From Sulfuricurvum sp. IAE1 (GTDB lineage Bacteria; Campylobacterota; Campylobacteria; Campylobacterales; Sulfurimonadaceae), in assembly GCF_004347735.1 (NCBI RefSeq), contig NZ_SLTI01000013.1, forward strand, positions 62,001 to 126,000: DNA of 64,000 nucleotides, given 5' to 3'. Shown here piece by piece: positions 34,329 through 42,828 of the stretch. A program made the position numbers and the translations under genes. Numbering within the stretch: the first letter of the stretch is position 1; each line of letters opens with the position of its first letter. The notes beneath the pieces are model-generated. The model searched no databases. It was not told the origin of the DNA and worked only from the letters and a program-made list of their open reading frames with translations.

Positions 34329-35386
34329 GATAAAAATCCCTCGACGCGGCGGGTGATCTGTTCGGGGGAAAGACCGTTCAGGATGCCGTAGACGAGCGCC
34401 GCCCCAGCCCCTACCCCCTCTTTGGCTTCCCCTTCGTCGTAGAGCCGCAGTGCGGGGTGGGAGGAGCGGGAGAAGTCAAACTCGGCGCAGCACGCGTCGA
34501 TGGGGAAACTGAGCATCCGGAGCAGTCCGGCGATGTCGGATGAGGGATCGTCGGCAAGCCATGCGGTCGTCCAGAGTGCGAGGGATCCTTCGCGGATACT
34601 TCCCTCCATCGAACGGAGGATCGTATCGACGATCAGCAGCACCGCCGCCATCTGGGTCCCTCCGGCCAGGACGGTCGTGACGTCTCGGTTCTGGAGTCCC
34701 AGTAGGAATCCGGCGTTGAAAAGGAGCATGTTGTCCGACACCTTCGCGAGGCGTTCGAAGAGGTCGTTGACCCCTTCGCATCCGGTCAGCGCCTGTTCGA
34801 TAACGCGCCGTTTGGTCGATTGGGGGGCGTTTTTGAAACTGCTGCTGAACATCTCCTGCGCGTCGTATCCCAGGGCGAGGGCGGTGGCGGCTGCCGTCGT
34901 TGTTCCGCCGGGGATCGATTCGCCGAGGATGAGGTAGTCCCCTTTGGGCTCGAAGGTCTGGGCGAAGGCGACACCGCGTTCGAAAACCTCCATTGCCGCA
35001 ATCCGCGCCCCGGTATCGATGGAGCCGCTGGGCGGGATGTCAAAACCGTAACAGGCGAAACGTTCCACTTTCGGTTTTTCGGAAAGTCCAAGATCGAGCA
35101 GCCCGATTTCGGCAAAGGGGTGCAGGAGGTGGACGGCACGGGTGATGAGGGCGGGGGTGGGAACCCCGGAAGGGGTTTCGGCGACGGCATCCAGGCTGCG
35201 TACTTCCCCGGTACAGAGAAATTCGGCATCCAGGGTCGGGGTCAGATGGAGCAATCCCGGGATTCCCGCCTGGGTGATCCCCGGGATCTCTGCGGTAGCC
35301 GTGGTGCTCATGGAGAGGAGGAAGTGGGCCTTTTTGCCGCGCAGGTATTCGGCAAAATCGCGTGTTCCGGTTATCGGTCGTATCAT
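34325..35386 (-). CDS. cobT: Nicotinate-nucleotide-dimethylbenzimidazole phosphoribosyltransferase-type protein (CobT-like)
   Basis: 353 aa. It resembles the TIGR00303 branch of CobT found in archaea, cyanobacteria and Campylobacterota: HLTPTLDAEFL, FDIPPSGSIDTGARI and ILGESIPGGTTTAAATALAL are recognisable. Expected reaction: transfer of phosphoribose from NaMN to DMB, forming alpha-ribazole phosphate. The start is the ATG at 35386, in an ATGA overlap with the kinase gene; a longer upstream reading frame is not supported. It is two genes after bluB, which makes DMB. Confidence 0.87.
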   Translation of the reverse strand: MIRPITGTRDFAEYLRGKKAHFLLSMSTTATAEIPGITQAGIPGLLHLTPTLDAEFLCTGEVRSLDAVAETPSGVPTPALITRAVHLLHPFAEIGLLDLGLSEKPKVERFACYGFDIPPSGSIDTGARIAAMEVFERGVAFAQTFEPKGDYLILGESIPGGTTTAAATALALGYDAQEMFSSSFKNAPQSTKRRVIEQALTGCEGVNDLFERLAKVSDNMLLFNAGFLLGLQNRDVTTVLAGGTQMAAVLLIVDTILRSMEGSIREGSLALWTTAWLADDPSSDIAGLLRMLSFPIDACCAEFDFSRSSHPALRLYDEGEAKEGVGAGAALVYGILNGLSPEQITRRVEGFLS

Positions 35387-36147
35387 TGTATTTTCTCCCA
35401 GAGGTCGGTATGGTCGCGCCCCGCGAGGAAGCGGGTGACGCTGTAGTAAAGTCCGGCGTAGCGGACGTAGGGGCGGAAACGTTCGATCGCTTCGGTATAT
35501 CCGTACGCATCCAGCAGCATCCGCGTATGCGCATCGTCGGCGCACCATGCGAGGGCCGTGACGGCGAGATCGAAGGTGAAATCGCCGTTGCACGCTTCGC
35601 TCCAGTCGTAGACGCAGCCCAGTTCGTCGCCGCAGAAAGAGGCATTGTCGGGGAAAAGATCCCCGTGTATGATCCCCTCGTCGCGCAGATCGATCCGGAG
35701 TTCGGCGAACAGGGCGGAAAACGGTTCATGTCCCGTTCGGGCGATCAGTTCTGCGAGCCGCTCGCGTTTGAATAAGGGGAGATTGCCGCTCTGTTTTCCC
35801 CGCGTGCGGCCGTGAAGATCTCTCAAAAACGCCCCGATGCCGCGGATCTGGTTTTCGGTGGGGCGGTTGGGACTGGTTCCTGCGCATTTGGCGTACACGA
35901 GAGCGCTTTTTCCCCGCAGGGCGAAAACGGGGGTGAGTGCCCTGGGAACGGGGAGTGGAGCGAGCGAAGCGAGCAGTTCCCACTCCCTTTGTGCCGATTC
36001 GACACTCGCTTCTTCGAACACTTTGAGAACGTAGTCGTTATCGAGCCAATAAACCGTGTCACGTACCCCGTCTTGGGTGGGGTGCAGGGTGCGCGCTTCC
36101 CAGAACGGTGCGATATCTGCGGCGTCAATGTGCGTTTTTACACCCAT
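35383..36147 (-). CDS. APH-type phosphotransferase; candidate threonine kinase for B12 synthesis
   Basis: 254 aa protein-kinase-like/aminoglycoside-phosphotransferase fold. The Lys in YVLKVFEEA, catalytic loop IIHGDLFPDN and metal-binding YDWSEA are intact. This fold includes homoserine kinase (ThrB2), choline kinase and antibiotic kinases. Embedded between bluB and cobT with overlaps on both sides, it is more likely a biosynthetic small-molecule kinase than a resistance enzyme. Making L-threonine-3-phosphate for CobD is an attractive guess, because no PduX (GHMP-type) gene is seen here. Substrate unproven. Confidence 0.75.
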   Translation of the reverse strand: MGVKTHIDAADIAPFWEARTLHPTQDGVRDTVYWLDNDYVLKVFEEASVESAQREWELLASLAPLPVPRALTPVFALRGKSALVYAKCAGTSPNRPTENQIRGIGAFLRDLHGRTRGKQSGNLPLFKRERLAELIARTGHEPFSALFAELRIDLRDEGIIHGDLFPDNASFCGDELGCVYDWSEACNGDFTFDLAVTALAWCADDAHTRMLLDAYGYTEAIERFRPYVRYAGLYYSVTRFLAGRDHTDLWEKIQ

Positions 36148-36764
36148 CGGACCACCTCGGTGAGCTCTTTTTTACTGTTCCACCCCAGTTTCAGCAGTTC
36201 GGGCTCATCCAAAAATTCGCTTACGTATCCCAGTGTCAGATAGGCGACGAGCTTGTGCTCTTTTCCCATTCCCAGCAGTTTTCTCACCTTTTTGGGGCGG
36301 AGGATGCTGACCCAGCCGACCCCGATGTTGTGGGCACGCGCCATCAGCCAGAGGTTCTGGATCGCGCACACGACGCTGTATTCCCCCGTTTTTTTCTGAG
36401 TCGTCTGCCCCAGCACCGGTTTGCGGGGTTTTTCGTAGAAGACCGCGATATTGAGTGCCGATTCGAGGATCCCTTCGAGTTTGAGCGAAGGGTAGAGGGA
36501 CGAATCGGCGAATTGTTCCCGCGCTTTGGCGTTTTCACGGGCAAATTCGCGGTAGATTTCCGTGCGAAGGGCGTTGTCTTGGATGATGACGAACTGCCAG
36601 GGTTGCGAGTACCCTACCGAGGGCGCCGAGACGGCCGCTTCGAGGAGATCGTGGAGCACGGCGTCATCGATGGGACGATCGACGTAGCGGTTTCCCCGAA
36701 CGTCGCGCCGGGAGACGAAAATCGATTGCAGGATGGTCCGGGCGTGGGCGTCGAAGGCTTTCAC
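36138..36764 (-). CDS. bluB: 5,6-dimethylbenzimidazole synthase
   Basis: Oxygen-dependent nitroreductase-fold enzyme that cleaves FMN to make the DMB lower ligand of B12; 208 aa. BluB features include SRRDVRGNRY, AVSAPSVGYSQPWQFV and IGVGWVSILRPKKVRKLLG. Presence of bluB implies aerobic or microaerobic DMB synthesis. The start is the GTG at 36764 after GGAGGCTGAT, overlapping the cbiA stop (GTGA). The end overlaps the kinase gene by 10 nt. Confidence 0.92.
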   Translation of the reverse strand: MKAFDAHARTILQSIFVSRRDVRGNRYVDRPIDDAVLHDLLEAAVSAPSVGYSQPWQFVIIQDNALRTEIYREFARENAKAREQFADSSLYPSLKLEGILESALNIAVFYEKPRKPVLGQTTQKKTGEYSVVCAIQNLWLMARAHNIGVGWVSILRPKKVRKLLGMGKEHKLVAYLTLGYVSEFLDEPELLKLGWNSKKELTEVVRWV

Positions 36765-38023
36765 ATCAGCCTCCGTCGGACGAGGTCGGGATGGCTGCGA
36801 AAGAGGGTGTGCAGATACGTTCCCAGGACGTTGCCCTCAGCGTTTGTCCAGCTCCCCGCCTGCCCGGTCCCTGTTTTTGCCCCCCGGAGAATATCGAATC
36901 CCCCTTCGGTGTCGAGGGGACGGGTGTAGTGGAACGCATGCCCTTTGATCCCCGCTTCGTTGGTGTAGTATCCCATCCGCTGGAACCTCTTTTCGAGGGT
37001 AAAGGAGACGTCCAGAATCCCGCTCATCTCTTTGTCGTCGACCCGTTGCCCCAGGTAGAGGAGCCCCGCGCATTCGGCGTAGATTTTTCCGGAACGGGCA
37101 TGGCGGATCAGGGAGTCTTTGAAGCGGCGGGCGTTGCGGAGGGTTTCGTACGCCGCGTCGGTTTCGACGTAACCGCCGCAGATATAGACGCTCTTGCACG
37201 TATCGGGGATCGGCTCGTCGCAAGAAGGGCTTACGAGGCACACCGACGAAAACGCTTCTTCGAGAAAACGGAGATTGTCGGGATAGAGGAACGAGAAATT
37301 CTCATCGCATACCACCGCGACCGCATCTTCGGATCGGGGAGGCGGGGGGAAGGGATACCCCTTCGCCGCAGGGGCATCGGAGCGCCCCAGGGCAATGAGG
37401 GCGTCGATGTCGATATGCTCGAGGGCCTGGGCGGAAATGGCGGCGAGTTTATCGCGGTCGCGCAGGTCGAGCCCCAGGTGGGTGTCGCGCAGCGCGTCGA
37501 GGCCGTCGCGAACCCATCCCAGAACCGCCACGTCGTCAAAATCGCTTTCGATCCGGTTTTTAATCAGTTCGTAGTGGCTCTGCGAGCCCAGACGGTTGAG
37601 GATGACCCCCTTGATCGTGTTGTCCGCACGATAGGCTTTGAGCCCTCCGAGTACGGCGCTGGGGGTGATGTAGCTCCCCTGTGCGTCGAGGACGATGACG
37701 GTGGGGACGTTGAGCAGCGTCGAGACGTCATAAGCGCTGCTGCCGTAGTCCATGCCGTCGTAAAACCCCATTACCCCCTCCATGATCGCGACTTCGCGGT
37801 CGGCGTATCGACCATACAGCCATCGGAGCTGTTCGGGGTTCATCATAAACGCATCGAGGTTGATGCTATCGGTGCCGCAGATGGCGCGGTGGAACTGCGG
37901 ATCGATAAAATCGGGACCGATTTTAAACGGACGGACGGACTCTTTGAAACGGTACAGAAGCGCCGAAGTAAGAAGCGTTTTTCCCTGGTTGGACGCGACC
38001 GCGCTGATGCAGAGACTAACCAT
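36761..38023 (-). CDS. cbiA: Cobyrinic acid a,c-diamide synthase
   Basis: Glutamine-dependent amidation of side chains a and c of cobyrinate; 420 aa. The N-terminal ATP-binding domain has ISAVASNQGKTLLTSALLYR, VRPFKIGPDFIDPQFH and EGVMGFYDGMD. The C-terminal amidotransferase domain has the nucleophile Cys in IYAECAGLLYLG and the catalytic His in LGTYLHTLF. Its presence argues for de novo corrinoid synthesis, with ring-building genes elsewhere, rather than salvage alone. The end overlaps bluB; the start overlaps the btuC end by 8 nt. Confidence 0.94.
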   Translation of the reverse strand: MVSLCISAVASNQGKTLLTSALLYRFKESVRPFKIGPDFIDPQFHRAICGTDSINLDAFMMNPEQLRWLYGRYADREVAIMEGVMGFYDGMDYGSSAYDVSTLLNVPTVIVLDAQGSYITPSAVLGGLKAYRADNTIKGVILNRLGSQSHYELIKNRIESDFDDVAVLGWVRDGLDALRDTHLGLDLRDRDKLAAISAQALEHIDIDALIALGRSDAPAAKGYPFPPPPRSEDAVAVVCDENFSFLYPDNLRFLEEAFSSVCLVSPSCDEPIPDTCKSVYICGGYVETDAAYETLRNARRFKDSLIRHARSGKIYAECAGLLYLGQRVDDKEMSGILDVSFTLEKRFQRMGYYTNEAGIKGHAFHYTRPLDTEGGFDILRGAKTGTGQAGSWTNAEGNVLGTYLHTLFRSHPDLVRRRLM

Positions 38024-38975
38024 GTCCCCCCCTTTTTTTCAGGATGATGTAAATGAAAAACGGTCCCCCGATAAATGACGTGACGACCCCGATGGGGACT
38101 TCGCTGGCCGCGCCGAGATTGCGCGCGATCAGGTCGCACAGGACCAGAAATACCCCGCCGTAATAAAAGACCGGGAGAATCAAAGCGTCGCTGCTGCGAC
38201 GGTAAAGCAGGCGGACGATGTGGGGGATCACGAGCCCGATAAACCCGATCGGCCCGACGACGCTCACGCAGATCCCCACGCTCATCGAGACGGCGAGGAG
38301 GAGGATCAGGTTGATTTTCCTGATCTCGATCCCTTTGAGAAACGCGTTTTCGTACGAAGTGAGGAGCAGCTTAAGCTCGGGGCGGTAACGTACGACGACC
38401 CACAGCAGACCGAGCGCCGCCGCCGCAACGGGATAGAGGCTCTCCATCCCCACAACGCTCAGGCTCCCCATCGTGAAACGGATGATCGAGTAGCTTTGTT
38501 CGAGGTCGCTGAGGTAAAAAATTACCATCAGCGCGGCCGAATAGAAAAACGACAGCGCGATCCCGATGAGGAGCAGCGAATGGGTCTGGGTAGCTTTGAG
38601 GGTCCGTGCAAACAAAAACAGCAGCACGACCGTCGAAAACGCCCCGACGAAACTGAAAAAGTACGAGAGGGCCGCCAGCGATGCGGGTAAAAAGACGATG
38701 CCTATCGCCGTCGCCAGGGTCGCGCCGCTGGAGACACCGAGGGTAAAAGGGGTTGTGAGCGCGTTGCGAAACACCGCCTGAAATACCATTCCCCCCAGCG
38801 CGAGGACCGCCCCGGTAAAAAATGCGACCCCGACCCGGGGGAGCCGAAGATCCCAAAACAGGAGGTATTCGGTCGCATCGGGGTTGAAAAGATTGCCAAT
38901 CTCCATCGCCGTTTCTCCTGTGAACGGCGCGATGGCCAGGATCGTCAGCGACAGGGCAAAAATCAGCCGTTTCAT
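38016..38975 (-). CDS. btuC: FecCD/BtuC-family ABC transporter permease
   Basis: 319 aa inner-membrane permease with about nine to ten helices. Hallmarks: LRLPRVGVAFFTGAVLALGGMV near the N-terminus, LGVSSGATLATAIG, and the ATPase-contact region VGPIGFIGLVIPHIVRLL. In this operon it should import cobalamin or corrinoids delivered by BtuF. The sequence family also covers siderophore and haem permeases. ATGA overlap with btuD. Confidence 0.9.
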   Translation of the reverse strand: MKRLIFALSLTILAIAPFTGETAMEIGNLFNPDATEYLLFWDLRLPRVGVAFFTGAVLALGGMVFQAVFRNALTTPFTLGVSSGATLATAIGIVFLPASLAALSYFFSFVGAFSTVVLLFLFARTLKATQTHSLLLIGIALSFFYSAALMVIFYLSDLEQSYSIIRFTMGSLSVVGMESLYPVAAAALGLLWVVVRYRPELKLLLTSYENAFLKGIEIRKINLILLLAVSMSVGICVSVVGPIGFIGLVIPHIVRLLYRRSSDALILPVFYYGGVFLVLCDLIARNLGAASEVPIGVVTSFIGGPFFIYIILKKRGGHG

Positions 38976-39670
38976 CGGTAGTTCACCGTAAAATGTCCCT
39001 CAATCCGGCAGATCGAGTCTCCGAAAAGGGAGCGGAAACGGCTCTCTTCGAAAAAATCGTTCCCCGACCCGTCGAAAACGAGTTCCCCTTCTCGCAGATA
39101 GAGGATCCGGTACCCCAGACGGTAGGCGAGGTTCAGATCGTGGGTGATGACGATTTTCCGTCCGGGATGTTCTTTGAGCATCCCGAAGAGCTTGATTTTT
39201 TTGTCGCTGTCGAGGTTTGCGGTCGGTTCATCGAAAATGGTCAAGCGGGCATTGTGCAGCAATCCTCCGGCGAAGAGCAGGAGCTGGCTTTCCCCGCTGC
39301 TGAGACATCGGCATGGGGTGTTTCGGAGCCCCGCGATATCGAGCCGTGCCATCACCGCTTCGAGGTTTTTCTGGGTCGATCCGTTGAGAAGCGAGAGTTT
39401 CAAGAACGCTTCCGCATCGATGTATTCGTCGAAAACGTCGAGTCTGGAGGGGACGAAGTTGAGCAGCTGCGCGCGGAGCTTGGCGCCGAGTTCGGCGATT
39501 TGTTTCCCTTCCGCGTACACGGCGGGCGTTTCATAAAGCCCTACAAGTGCCCGTGCAAGGGTCGTTTTGCCCGCGCCGTTGGCTCCCAGTATTACCGCGT
39601 CTTCATCTCCCAGTGCGAAGGAAATCCCCTTTAGAAAGGGGGTTGAGAGGTTTTCAACGCGCAGATTCAC
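38972..39670 (-). CDS. btuD: BtuD-type ABC transporter ATPase
   Basis: 232 aa. Walker A GANGAGKTTLAR, ABC signature CLSSGESQLLLFAGG (LSSGE variant), Walker B RLTIFDEPTANLD and the switch His in VITHDLNL are present. The start is the GTG at 39670, after AAGGATTT, rather than upstream codons that would lie deep inside btuF; it overlaps the btuF stop by 17 nt. Energises uptake through BtuC. Reasonably short for the family but complete. Confidence 0.9.
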   Translation of the reverse strand: MNLRVENLSTPFLKGISFALGDEDAVILGANGAGKTTLARALVGLYETPAVYAEGKQIAELGAKLRAQLLNFVPSRLDVFDEYIDAEAFLKLSLLNGSTQKNLEAVMARLDIAGLRNTPCRCLSSGESQLLLFAGGLLHNARLTIFDEPTANLDSDKKIKLFGMLKEHPGRKIVITHDLNLAYRLGYRILYLREGELVFDGSGNDFFEESRFRSLFGDSICRIEGHFTVNYR

Positions 39671-40478
39671 GTAGAAATCCTTTGAAATCGTCGATGAAAT
39701 AGACGATCCGGTCACTCGGTATCCCCGCGTATTCGCCCGATTCCACGAAGACCGATTTCGTTCGGGCCGCATTGATCGGAAGTTTCAGCCACGGGGCTTT
39801 GAGCTGTTCCTCGGTAAATTTTTTCTCTTTCATTAGCGGCGCGAGGATGATGACCACGTCGGGATTGAGCGCGAGTATTTTTTCGAGCGTGAGGGCAGGT
39901 TGCCCTTTTTGGGTGCTTTGGAACGCATTGACGTTGCCGCTGGCTTCGATGATGTCGTCGAAATAGAGATTCTGCCCCGCGACGAAGACCTCTTTGGAAA
40001 GGTCGGTGTTGTAGCCGATCGGGATCAGGATTTTTTTCTTGCGCGTGATCCCTTTGAGGCTTTGGACCGAACGGTCGATTTTCGCGACGAGGGCGGATGC
40101 TTTCTCTTTTTTGCCGAGCAGTGTTCCCAGGCCCAGAAGGGTTTTTCGGATCGAGGCGAGGGTATCGATTTTGACGAGTACCGTTTTGATCCCCAGCCGC
40201 TCGAGTTTTTCGGCAAGAGGAGCGTTGTTTTCCTGCACTACAACGAGATCGGGTTTGAGGGCTACGATCTTTTCAAGCGAGGGGGTGAAAAATCCCCCGA
40301 CTTTGGCGATTTTCTCTGATTGGGGCGGATAGCGGCAGTAGGCGGTATTCCCCACGATTTTTTCCCCTTCGCCCAGGGCGAAGAGGATTTCGTTGACCGA
40401 GGGGCTCAGCGCGACGATCCGGTCGTACGACCAGGCCGGAAGGGCCAAAAAAGCGATGAAAAGAAGTCTTAATAACAC
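39654..40478 (-). CDS. btuF: BtuF-type periplasmic substrate-binding protein
   Basis: 274 aa. An N-terminal signal peptide (LLRLLFIAFLALPAWS) precedes a two-lobed periplasmic-binding fold of the helical-backbone class: IVALSPSVNEILFALG, NTAYCRYP, and LKPDLVVVQ. Expected to bind vitamin B12 for BtuCD. GTG start at 40478, overlapping the DUF4430 gene by 10 nt. Confidence 0.9.
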   Translation of the reverse strand: MLLRLLFIAFLALPAWSYDRIVALSPSVNEILFALGEGEKIVGNTAYCRYPPQSEKIAKVGGFFTPSLEKIVALKPDLVVVQENNAPLAEKLERLGIKTVLVKIDTLASIRKTLLGLGTLLGKKEKASALVAKIDRSVQSLKGITRKKKILIPIGYNTDLSKEVFVAGQNLYFDDIIEASGNVNAFQSTQKGQPALTLEKILALNPDVVIILAPLMKEKKFTEEQLKAPWLKLPINAARTKSVFVESGEYAGIPSDRIVYFIDDFKGFLRESAR

Positions 40479-40819
40479 GCTTCGACCTTATAGACCCACG
40501 TCATTGTTCCGGCGTTTTCAAGACGGTAGTTTTGCGCCATTTTATGGACCGATTGTCCGTCTATGAGGTAAAACCAGCCGAATTTTCCGACGACCGACTT
40601 CATACCGTCGATCGAACGGACAAAGGTGAATTTTCCTTTTTGCTCCGTCTCCACGCGGCTCACTTTTTGCAGAAGTTCCAGCGCCGTCGTCTCTTTGGGC
40701 GTGTAGGTAGTTCGGATAGTGCGTTCGGGACGGCCGTCCCCGTAGACGATCGTCACGTCGATCTCCTGAGCGGCAAGGGACAGGGAGGTGCTCAGCAGCA
40801 CGATGAAAAACCGGATCAA
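40469..40819 (-). CDS. DUF4430 (transcobalamin C-terminal-like) secreted protein
   Basis: 116 aa with a signal peptide (IRFFIVLLSTSLSLAAQ). The DUF4430 core follows: TTALELLQKVSRV, IDGMKSVVGKFGWFYLIDGQ and a final MTWVYKVE. DUF4430 corresponds to the C-terminal beta domain of transcobalamin/intrinsic factor, so a periplasmic cobalamin-binding or hand-over role between BtuB and BtuF is attractive but unproven. The TTG start at 40819 has a strong GGAGG 7 nt upstream and overlaps the btuB stop, indicating coupled expression. Confidence 0.8.
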   Translation of the reverse strand: MIRFFIVLLSTSLSLAAQEIDVTIVYGDGRPERTIRTTYTPKETTALELLQKVSRVETEQKGKFTFVRSIDGMKSVVGKFGWFYLIDGQSVHKMAQNYRLENAGTMTWVYKVEACY

Positions 40820-42600
40820 AACGATACCTCCATTCCCACATAATATGCCCGCGGGCTTGCCGCGTAGTTGTTGACGCTTTGGTAGTATTTGTCGGTAATA
40901 TTATCGACTTTTGCGTAGATTTTGAGATGTTTCGAGAACGTATGGTCGGCCACGAGGGAGGCGACCGTGTATCTTCCCGTCTGCGCCCCCTGATCGTTGT
41001 CGCTGTCGTAACGGCTTCCGACGTACTCTCCGCTGATTGCGACGTGCGTTTTGGGAATACCGTAGTAGTCCAGGCCGAATTTGAGGCTCTCTTTCGCACG
41101 ACGGCGGAGATTCTCTCCGCGCTGGTTTTCGGCATCGAGGCGGGTGTATCCCAACGACACGAGGATATCGCTGCCGAGCTCTTGTTTGCAGGCCGCCTCG
41201 ATCCCTTTGATCGTCGAGGTCCCCTCGATGTTTCCGTATCGCGATGCGGTGAAATCGTACTCGATCATATCCCGGATGCGGCTCTCGAAATAGGTGAGGC
41301 TAACCCCACCGAAGCCTACCGTGATGTCGTAGCTTCGGGTCTCTTCGGGTTTGAGGGCGGTGTTTCCGTAGGTCGGATCGTAAAGCTGGTAGAGAGTGGG
41401 GACGTTATAGGCGCTCCCATAGTTCGCGCCAAGATACCCTTCCCCCATAAAAGGGTGTTTGAAACCGATTTTTCCGGTCGTTTTGTCGCTGAAGGCGTCA
41501 AAGGCGTCGCGCCGCAGCGATTCGGTCAGAACGGTGCCGGTCGCGAGAATATTGGTGTTTGTGACGAAAACGGCTTTGTTGTCGTAGCTCCGGTTCAGAC
41601 GGTTGAGATGCTCGAAGGTTTTGTAATCCCCTCCGAAAACGATGAAATCGCTCTTGCGGTAACCGATGCGGGAGTGGACACCGTATTCGTCGACCCTGCC
41701 GTCGTAGGCCGTCCCGGTCGAATAGTCGCGTTCGAACGTCGAACGGTTGGCATAGACCGTGGTAAGGGTATCGCCGAAGCGGTTCTCATAGCTCAGGCGG
41801 CTGAGTTTTTCGTCTTTGCGGTAGTTGGCGGCCGAATCGCCGCTTGTACCGTCGTATTCGGTGTAGACGTCGATGTCGGTGTGGGAGAAACGGAGCGTGT
41901 TCTCGCCGTCAAACCGGTAGCCCGCGCTCAGCCCGAGGGTGCGGTTTTTATAGGCGTCGTCTTCGTAGCGGTCGAGGTCGGCATACCGCCGCGCGTACGC
42001 GCTGAACCCGTCCGAAGCGATTTGTTGCGCATCAAGACGGACGTCGAGCGCCTCGCTCGCGTATGCAATCGAGGCGGCGTACTTTTCGGTTCCGAAATTT
42101 CCCCGTTCGTAGCGGGCTTTTGCTTCGGTTCCGGGGAGCGTTTTGCGGGTGATGATGTTGACCACCCCCGCACTTGCGTCGCTTCCCCAGATGCCGCTTT
42201 GGGCCCCTTTGATCACTTCGATCCGTTCAATATCGCCGAGGATGAGATGCTCGAACGACGCGCCGTCCATCGAGGTGTTGTCGTTGTAGCGGATGCCGTC
42301 GATCAGGACGAGGGTCCGTTTTGAATCGAATCCCCGCAGGTAAAGAGAGGTTGATTTTCCCAGGCCGCCGTTGGCGGCGATCCCTACCCCGGCGAGGGAG
42401 TTGAGCGCTTCGGCGAGGGTCGTATAGCGCCGTTCGGCGATCTCTTCGGCGGTAATGACGTCGGTATTGGCGGTAACGCTACGGAGGCTCTGCTCGGTTT
42501 TGGAAGCACTTACGACGATCGGGTCGAGCGTCAGCTCCCTGGCTTCGGTTGAAGCGACGAACGTTGCGGCGGCAACGAGTGAAAGAGTGTGTCGGTGCAT
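40816..42600 (-). CDS. btuB: TonB-dependent cobalamin receptor BtuB
   Basis: 594 aa outer-membrane receptor. A signal peptide (HRHTLSLVAAATFVASTEA) is followed by the TonB box-like LDPIVVSAS and a plug domain (AEALNSLAGVGIAANGG, LIDGIRYND, IERIEVIKGAQSGIWGSDA). A 22-strand barrel ends in Phe (VGMEVSF). B12 specificity is assigned from the operon. It is first of a run of 16 or 17 genes. The start at 42600 has AAGGACATTC as its ribosome site, which can pair with an upstream ATGTCCTT (hairpin 42603-42646). Confidence 0.9.
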   Translation of the reverse strand: MHRHTLSLVAAATFVASTEARELTLDPIVVSASKTEQSLRSVTANTDVITAEEIAERRYTTLAEALNSLAGVGIAANGGLGKSTSLYLRGFDSKRTLVLIDGIRYNDNTSMDGASFEHLILGDIERIEVIKGAQSGIWGSDASAGVVNIITRKTLPGTEAKARYERGNFGTEKYAASIAYASEALDVRLDAQQIASDGFSAYARRYADLDRYEDDAYKNRTLGLSAGYRFDGENTLRFSHTDIDVYTEYDGTSGDSAANYRKDEKLSRLSYENRFGDTLTTVYANRSTFERDYSTGTAYDGRVDEYGVHSRIGYRKSDFIVFGGDYKTFEHLNRLNRSYDNKAVFVTNTNILATGTVLTESLRRDAFDAFSDKTTGKIGFKHPFMGEGYLGANYGSAYNVPTLYQLYDPTYGNTALKPEETRSYDITVGFGGVSLTYFESRIRDMIEYDFTASRYGNIEGTSTIKGIEAACKQELGSDILVSLGYTRLDAENQRGENLRRRAKESLKFGLDYYGIPKTHVAISGEYVGSRYDSDNDQGAQTGRYTVASLVADHTFSKHLKIYAKVDNITDKYYQSVNNYAASPRAYYVGMEVSF

Positions 42601-42803
42601 GAATGTCCTTGTTGCATAATCGTTATAACGGATGAGGTAAGGACATCTTTGGGCGGGGAGACGGTGGAGTAGGTGTGGATCGGATGGGTCGGGCAGATCC
42701 ACTCGATCCGGGTAATGTTCTGGAGGAGGCGGACATGCGACGCGTATGCCTGGATCGCGACGAGCGAAAAATAGTTTTTTCCGAAACCGCGCGGTGAACG
42801 CAT
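42531..42803 (-). CDS. Possible leader ORF before and overlapping btuB
   Basis: About 90 codons from the ATG at 42803 (an in-frame ATG also lies at 42809). A very strong GGGGAGG sits just upstream, and a TATAAT box (42829-42834) is placed so that the mRNA would begin some 15-20 nt before the start. The product is unrecognised, with a short Cys/His segment ICPTHPIHTY. The frame runs 70 nt into btuB in another frame, so ribosomes translating it would unfold the btuB SD hairpin. It could be a regulatory leader peptide or a chance frame. Confidence 0.4.
   Translation of the reverse strand: MRSPRGFGKNYFSLVAIQAYASHVRLLQNITRIEWICPTHPIHTYSTVSPPKDVLTSSVITIMQQGHSCTDTLFHSLPPQRSSLQPKPGS
42603..42646 (-). 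promoter_or_regulatory. Hairpin able to mask the btuB ribosome site
   Basis: ATGTCCTT (42639-42646 as read on the minus strand) is the perfect complement of AAGGACAT (42603-42610), the SD region of btuB. The loop contains the palindrome CGTTATAACG. A second inverted repeat, GTGGATC/GATCCAC (42675-42702), lies just upstream. No B12-box or other cobalamin-riboswitch landmark was recognised in this leader. Confidence 0.5.
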
Positions 42804-42828
42804 CGCCATCCTCCCCTTTTTTAGGGGA

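Noticed and set aside
35383-36147. Aminoglycoside resistance gene
   Set aside because: Kinase motifs match the APH fold, but the gene is tightly embedded in a biosynthetic operon with normal host codon use and no mobile context.
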